From contig NZ_EQ973632.1 in assembly GCF_000157915.1 (NCBI RefSeq), forward strand, positions 201,280 through 255,679: a stretch of DNA of 54,400 nucleotides. Direction: 5' to 3'. The DNA comes from Phocaeicola coprophilus DSM 18228 = JCM 13818 (GTDB taxonomy: Bacteria; Bacteroidota; Bacteroidia; Bacteroidales; Bacteroidaceae). Of the stretch, positions 50,169-54,400 are shown in pieces (within the stretch, counting starts at the first letter, position 1; every line of letters begins with the position of its first letter). Under the pieces are notes generated by a model. The model was not told the origin of the DNA. It did no database searches and was given only the letters and a program-made list of their open reading frames with translations. Both the position numbers and the translations under genes were made by a program.

Positions 50169-50687
50169 ATGCGAAAAGTAAGTAGAGAAATGGACAGTGC
50201 CTGGGCGCTGGAAGTCATGCGCAAGGCTCCTTATATAACGGTCAGTTTCACCCGGCCTGACGGAACGGCTTATGGGGTACCTCTTTCACTGGCAAGTGCG
50301 GACGGCCGCATCTGGTATTTCCATTGTGCTCCGGAAGGGGACAAGCTGGATGCTCTTGCCGTTCATCCGGAAGTATGTCTGTCGGCCGTAACGAAGTGTG
50401 CTCCTACGGTAGGGCCCAAAGACGGATCGTTCACTCTCCAGTATCGTTCGGCTATTGCGTTCGGAAGAGCGGAACTGGTGACCGGGGATGCGGAAAAGAT
50501 TGAAGCTCTCCGTATCATCAGCCAGCGTTTCCTGCCGCAACACATGGATGCATTCGATGATGCGGTTCGCCGGAGTCTTCATCGTACGGCGGTGGTGCGT
50601 ATCACGCTTACAGATCCTCCTGTGGGTAAGCGCAAGCAATATGACAAGCAGGGGGAAGAAATGAAATATGGACGCATGGAAGAATAA
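50169..50687 (+). CDS. Pyridoxamine 5'-phosphate oxidase-fold, NimA-like protein
   Basis: 172 aa flavin-reductase-like split-barrel protein. The pattern APYITVSFTRPDGTAYGVPLS followed by IWYFHCAPEGDKLDAL is shared with 5-nitroimidazole resistance (Nim) proteins, in which the His in YFHxA..G.K is important. Nim-type proteins can reduce nitroimidazoles to amines, but most chromosomal members of the family are uncharacterised. The gene precedes the MBL-Nudix fusion by 14 nt, suggesting co-transcription. No insertion sequence that could boost its expression is present. Resistance should not be assumed from the sequence. Confidence 0.8.
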   Translation: MRKVSREMDSAWALEVMRKAPYITVSFTRPDGTAYGVPLSLASADGRIWYFHCAPEGDKLDALAVHPEVCLSAVTKCAPTVGPKDGSFTLQYRSAIAFGRAELVTGDAEKIEALRIISQRFLPQHMDAFDDAVRRSLHRTAVVRITLTDPPVGKRKQYDKQGEEMKYGRMEE

Positions 50688-50701
50688 AAAACAGTCAGCT
50701 T

Positions 50702-51841
50702 ATGCAACTTACCTATCTGTTTCATAGCGGTTTCGTGTTCGAGACTGACCGCTGCATTCTCGTGTTTGATTACTGGATGGATCCGGCGGGTGCCATGTCC
50801 CGGTACCTGGAGTCATCGAAGCCTCTGTATGTCTTTTCCAGCCATTTCCACGAAGATCATTTCAACCGGGAGATCTTTTCCTGGCGAACCCGGAAAGCAA
50901 ACGTGTGCTACATTCTTTCGAAAGACATTCTGAAGCACCGACGGGCCGGAAAGGAAGAAGCTGATGCCTGGCTGGGCAAAGGAGCCGTGTGGGAAAACGA
51001 ACATCTCCGCGTGACGGCTACGGGAAGTAACGATAGCGGTGTGTCGTGGGTGGTGGAAACCGGCGGCATGCGTCTTTTTCATGCCGGCGACCTGAACAAC
51101 TGGTATGCCCGTTTTTTGACCGACGACTATCAGGGAGGGCTGGTTTATAGTCCCGATTTCGGCGTTGATATTGATCCGGCCAGGGAAGAAAAGCGTTTTC
51201 TGGGCGAGCTGAAAGATATCCGTAAACTTGCCGGCCGTTTCGATGTGGTGATGTTTCCCGTGGACGGCCGCATCGGCAACGGATATACCCGCGGAGCCCG
51301 TCAGTTTCTTGACAGGTTTCAGGTCGGACTTTTCGTTCCCATGCACTTTGTGGCCAGCGGTTTCGAGTCAGCCTGGCGGATGAAGGAATTTGCCGATGCG
51401 AAGTCTGTCCCATTCTGGAGCATTGCGGGAGAAGGAGAAAGCCGTGAGGTGAGGAAACGCATCGAAGTTGTAGCTGCGGTGATGAGCCGCGACGGGAAGT
51501 ATTTCGCTACCCAGCGCGGTTACGGCGAGTTTAAGGACTACTGGGAATTTCCCGGTGGAAAGATGGAGCCGGGTGAGAGCCGGGAAGAGGCTCTGATGCG
51601 TGAAATCCGCGAGGAACTCGATACGGATATCCGGGTGGATGCCTTTCTCACGACGGTGGAGTGTGACTATCCTTCGTTCCACCTTACGATGCATTGTTAT
51701 CTGTGTACCGTAGTTTCGGGCAGTCTGGTACTGAAGGAGCATGAGAGTGCTGCCTGGCTGGGTGCGGACGAACTGGATCGTGTGGCGTGGCTTCCGGCAG
51801 ATGTGGAAGTGGTGAAGGAGATTAAGAAAAGGGGAGCATGA
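50702..51841 (+). CDS. MBL-fold hydrolase fused to Nudix hydrolase
   Basis: 379 aa. The N-terminal half (1-240) is an MBL-fold metallo-hydrolase: SSHFHEDHFN (His48, His50, Asp52, His53), HAGDLNNW and VPMHFVA. It is a paralogue of the single-domain protein at 12210-12947. The C-terminal part (about 247-379) is a MutT-like Nudix hydrolase (RIEVVAAVMSRDGKYFATQR) with Nudix box GKMEPGESREEALMREIREE, in which the final Gly is replaced by Asp. That variant also occurs in CTP/8-oxo-dGTP pyrophosphohydrolases. There is no stop or frameshift between the halves. Both halves look catalytically complete. Joint function is unknown; nucleotide-pool cleaning is a guess. Confidence 0.88.
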   Translation: MQLTYLFHSGFVFETDRCILVFDYWMDPAGAMSRYLESSKPLYVFSSHFHEDHFNREIFSWRTRKANVCYILSKDILKHRRAGKEEADAWLGKGAVWENEHLRVTATGSNDSGVSWVVETGGMRLFHAGDLNNWYARFLTDDYQGGLVYSPDFGVDIDPAREEKRFLGELKDIRKLAGRFDVVMFPVDGRIGNGYTRGARQFLDRFQVGLFVPMHFVASGFESAWRMKEFADAKSVPFWSIAGEGESREVRKRIEVVAAVMSRDGKYFATQRGYGEFKDYWEFPGGKMEPGESREEALMREIREELDTDIRVDAFLTTVECDYPSFHLTMHCYLCTVVSGSLVLKEHESAAWLGADELDRVAWLPADVEVVKEIKKRGA

Positions 51842-52882
51842 AATTCTGAAATCAGCAAGCAATGTTAAAGAAAGACGAATATAGTCTGGTAGATTATGTT
51901 TCCTCACATGGTGATTTTCCTGTGAACATCACTTGAAAACTGGAGAAACCTGTGATGCCGCGATATCTGAAAGTAGTATAGAAATAGTTGGTTATACTAA
52001 TGTTATTTTGCTATAAATGAGAGCGAAAATTTGACATTATTTGATGATGCAGGTAAAAATGCTGACTTTGATTTCTCTTGGATTCTTCGTTCGGGATGAA
52101 AAGGTTAATGCTCTTTTATTTGAAATGATGAAAAAGACAGTTATAATCTTTTCCTGTGTTAAATCATAGTCCTTTATTAACGTAACGAGCCGAATCTTTT
52201 GATGAAAAACGCTGAGATAAATGTGGCTATGCGCCTAATTGTTTTACATAACCCTTTCGTTATATTGGATAAAACGCTTCGACATTTTTGAGGGAAGCTG
52301 AAATAAAGGGATTTTAAAGCTGGAAGCGGGAAAAAACAGACTCCAAATCAGTGTTCCTGTTTCTGCTTTTTACGCGAAAATGTATTGTTCTGGTTTTGAT
52401 AAGGCAGGCTTTTGTAATCTGCATGTTGCGGATTTTGTATTTTATATGTCTGAATGATATTTCGCGGACTTGTGAGAATTCAAAATATGTAACATGTGTA
52501 ATAAAGTTCTATGAATAGGGGATATTTAGAAGGGTGGAATTAACATAATGACAAATTGAAATGGAGTTCATAAGGCTGACAAATGTGATATGTCTTTCCT
52601 ATGGCTATGAATCGGCGTTTAATAAGCAAAATTAGAATGTCAACAAAAGTCTTTCTTTACCAGTATGTAACCGGAGAAGAAGAAATAGTTTGGGTATTTG
52701 CTTTTTATTCTTTAAATTCGCAAAAATAGATTCTGAATCATGAATATTTTACACCGTATATCTGGAATGTTTTTCTTGAATCTGCTATTGGGAGATCAAT
52801 GGAGCTTGCTTTGTTCCTGAATTTCGGGAGAATATATTGACTTGAGAATTTCTGAGAGTAATGGATTAAAGGCCTAGTAATT
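51842..52882. other. AT-rich gene-poor stretch, probably decayed DNA
   Basis: About 1 kb without a convincing gene on either strand, and visibly more AT-rich than the DNA before it. A short ORF at 51862-51936 (MLKKDEYSLVDYVSSHGDFP..) has in-frame continuation after the stop resembling protein (KLEKPVMPRYLKVV) and could be the broken 5' end of a former gene. Another at 52637-52729 encodes 30 aa of no known kind. No integrase, tRNA, direct repeat or inverted repeat marking an insertion was recognised. Confidence 0.5.
51862..51936 (+). pseudogene. Possible gene remnant
   Basis: 24 codons then TGA, followed in the same frame by 16 more sense codons before TAG at 51985-51987. The first 20 residues look like a normal protein start, but no family was recognised. 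Could equally be chance. Confidence 0.25.
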
Positions 52883-54400
52883 ATGATAAACATAAGTTCA
52901 AGCAATCTTGCTAAAATCATTGAAGCGTATAAAGTCTATTTTAAAGAGTATTTTTCTATTGAACTTTACAAATGGAAAGCTGTAAGGTGTTTCCTTGCTT
53001 ACTGGGACATTGAAGCTGTTAATTTTAAGGGTATGCTGAAACAGGCATTAAGTAAGACGGAAAATTTGCTGACTTTAATGAATAATTATCCGAGGAATAT
53101 GTTAGAAGAGTTTTGTGAGTTAGATGAAACAAAAGTACGCGAAATGTTTAGAGAGCTATTTGATGAGAATCAGAATGTTGTCTTTCGGATAAATCAGTTT
53201 CGAAAAAATGCAGATGAGTTATTGAGGCTATGGGGGAAGGGTAAGCAACATTATCAGACGTTAAATGCAATTACCACATACCTTTGGCTTCGATATCCGG
53301 ATAAATATTATATCTATAAGTATTCTTGTGCACGGAAAATGGTGAGGGAGCTGATGCCTTCAATGGTACTTAAGAAGGGAAGTGGAGCAGAGGAAGTGAG
53401 TGAGGTCTTTAAATTATATGATGAGATTGCTAAGGTGTTGCAGAAGGATGCTGATATCAGAAAAATGTTGGATAATGTTTTGACCGAAGATTGTTATCCC
53501 GATAAAAATCTGAGAACTGCTGTTGTGGATTTGGCGTATTTTGTTGGTCGGTATTATCACCCGGAACCGAAAATGTTGCCAGAACCAGGAACGAAGGTGC
53601 AAACTTGGATTTATTCCCCTGGAGAAGGAGCCCGTAAATGGGATGAGTGTGTAGCCAAGAATAAGATGTATCTAGGCTGGGATGATATGGGTGATTTTGA
53701 TTTGTATGAGACCCGTGAAGATATGAGGACCCGGATGAAGGAATTATACGGCGAAGAAAAGGATTACAGGAATGATAGTCTGGCTACCTGGGAATTTACC
53801 AGTGAAATGAATATAGGCGATGTGGTGTTTGCCAAGAAAGGCCGGGGGTGTATTATCGGGCGGGGAATAGTCACAGGCGATTATGAATATGACAAGAGCC
53901 GAGATGAATACAGACATGTCAGAAGTGTAAAATGGGACAAAGTGGGGGAATGGACTTTAAAGGAACCTCTTGCAATGAAGACGTTGACAAATGTGACGTC
54001 TTATGCGAATTATGTAGAAAATTTAAATAAGATGCTGGAAAGTAGAACGGAACCTGAAACGGCCTCTAATTATTGGTGGCTATGTGCCAATCCGAAAATC
54101 TGGAGTATGACAGGCTGGATGGTCGGTGAAGAACAGGACTACACTCTTTATAATACAGCGGGGAATAAGCGACGGGTATTCCAGCATTTTCTGGATGCAC
54201 GAGTAGGAGATAAGGTGATTTGTTATGAAGCAAATCCTACCAAACAGATTTCCGGATTGGCAGTTATCTCAAAGGAAAGTGATGGTGAAAGAATTTGTTT
54301 CCGGAAGATAGAGACATTAGCTTCGCCTGTGGATCTATCGGAAGTTAAGTCAATGCCGGAACTTGCAAATATGGAATTCTTGGTAAATCCGAACGGTAGT
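52883..54400 (+). CDS. McrB-like restriction protein with PUA/EVE domains, 5' part
   Basis: 506 codons open to the window edge without a stop; the 3' part is missing. An in-frame stop just upstream (52859) and the ATG at 52883 set the start. Residues 1-230 are helical and unrecognised. Residues about 237-375 resemble the PUA-like domain that precedes McrB ATPases (WIYSPGEGARKWDE, MYLGWDDMGDF, NIGDVVFAKKGRGCIIGRGIV). Residues about 398-500 are an EVE/YTH-like modified-base reader (YWWLCANPKIWSMTGW, RVFQHFLDARVGDKVICYEA). In this arrangement an AAA+ GTPase normally follows, then McrC nuclease, forming a type IV restriction system. Base use is AT-richer than the rest of the window. Confidence 0.75.
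   Translation, partial: MINISSSNLAKIIEAYKVYFKEYFSIELYKWKAVRCFLAYWDIEAVNFKGMLKQALSKTENLLTLMNNYPRNMLEEFCELDETKVREMFRELFDENQNVVFRINQFRKNADELLRLWGKGKQHYQTLNAITTYLWLRYPDKYYIYKYSCARKMVRELMPSMVLKKGSGAEEVSEVFKLYDEIAKVLQKDADIRKMLDNVLTEDCYPDKNLRTAVVDLAYFVGRYYHPEPKMLPEPGTKVQTWIYSPGEGARKWDECVAKNKMYLGWDDMGDFDLYETREDMRTRMKELYGEEKDYRNDSLATWEFTSEMNIGDVVFAKKGRGCIIGRGIVTGDYEYDKSRDEYRHVRSVKWDKVGEWTLKEPLAMKTLTNVTSYANYVENLNKMLESRTEPETASNYWWLCANPKIWSMTGWMVGEEQDYTLYNTAGNKRRVFQHFLDARVGDKVICYEANPTKQISGLAVISKESDGERICFRKIETLASPVDLSEVKSMPELANMEFLVNPNGS

Noticed and set aside
52637-52729. 30-codon ORF in the AT-rich stretch
   Set aside because: Too short, no family resemblance, no promoter or clear ribosome site.
52738-52920. 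60-codon minus-strand frame in the AT-rich stretch
   Set aside because: It runs into the start of the McrB-like gene on the other strand and has no recognisable features.
1-54400. tRNA, rRNA, insertion sequences, integrase or phage genes
   Set aside because: Looked for along the window but none recognised. No transposase motifs or paired terminal repeats were seen.

Overview
The window looks like chromosome of a Bacteroidales bacterium, probably Bacteroidaceae (Bacteroides/Phocaeicola-like). The basis is the gene families present: a Rho with a long disordered insert, a small histone H1-like protein, DUF3127 and DUF3805/3806 proteins, a thioredoxin-fold lipoprotein with a DUF4369-like N-terminus, and large FtsX-type permeases. 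Promoters also fit, with repeated TAnnTTTG -7 elements and sometimes a TTTG -33 element. Species is not assigned. Most of the window is dense coding DNA; from about 51.84 kb onward it becomes visibly more AT-rich and gene-poor.

Layout. 29-7353 (minus): a housekeeping operon led by dnaN, then an exonuclease, coaBC, recN, rlmB and a TPR protein with a dead protease-like domain. 7540-10178: DUF3127 protein and rho, separated by two strong terminators. 10505-17106 (plus): ridA, a transglutaminase-like protein, an MBL-fold hydrolase, a VOC protein, a DUF3805/3806 protein, an ABC-F ATPase and an L,D-transpeptidase-like protein. 17078-32257: an export and regulation locus. On the minus strand lie a sigma-54 activator-type response regulator, its histidine kinase and a MATE pump, all overlapping by 4 nt. 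Divergent on the plus strand lie tolC (with a frameshift), an HlyD/MacA-type adaptor, three large ABC permeases and one ABC ATPase. The divergent intergenic region carries a well-formed -24/-12 promoter and two 21-bp-spaced palindromes resembling activator sites. A 22-bp tandem repeat array sits between permeases 2 and 3.

32439-42808: Sel1-repeat protein, DUF2721 membrane protein, tilS, a histone H1-like small protein missing from long-ORF scans, a giant fused sensor kinase of about 1485 aa with its response regulator, a membrane protein and a thioredoxin-like lipoprotein. 42915-47357 (minus): an emrRAB-like operon (MarR, TolC, HlyD, MFS). 47531-51841: threonine aldolase, SpoU methyltransferase, FKBP isomerase, a NimA-like flavin-fold protein and an MBL-Nudix fusion. 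51842-52882: about 1 kb with no convincing gene. 52883 to the end: the 5' part of an McrB-like, EVE/PUA-domain restriction protein running off the window.

The best candidates for something undescribed are: (1) the fused kinase, whose first half keeps the ATP-binding boxes but has Gly where the phospho-accepting His should be, while the second half keeps the His but has lost the ATP-binding glycines; (2) the sigma-54/palindrome control region of the efflux locus; and (3) the tolC frameshift, which lies exactly on an A_AAU_UUG slippery-type heptamer. All functional calls come from reading the sequence; no database search was run.
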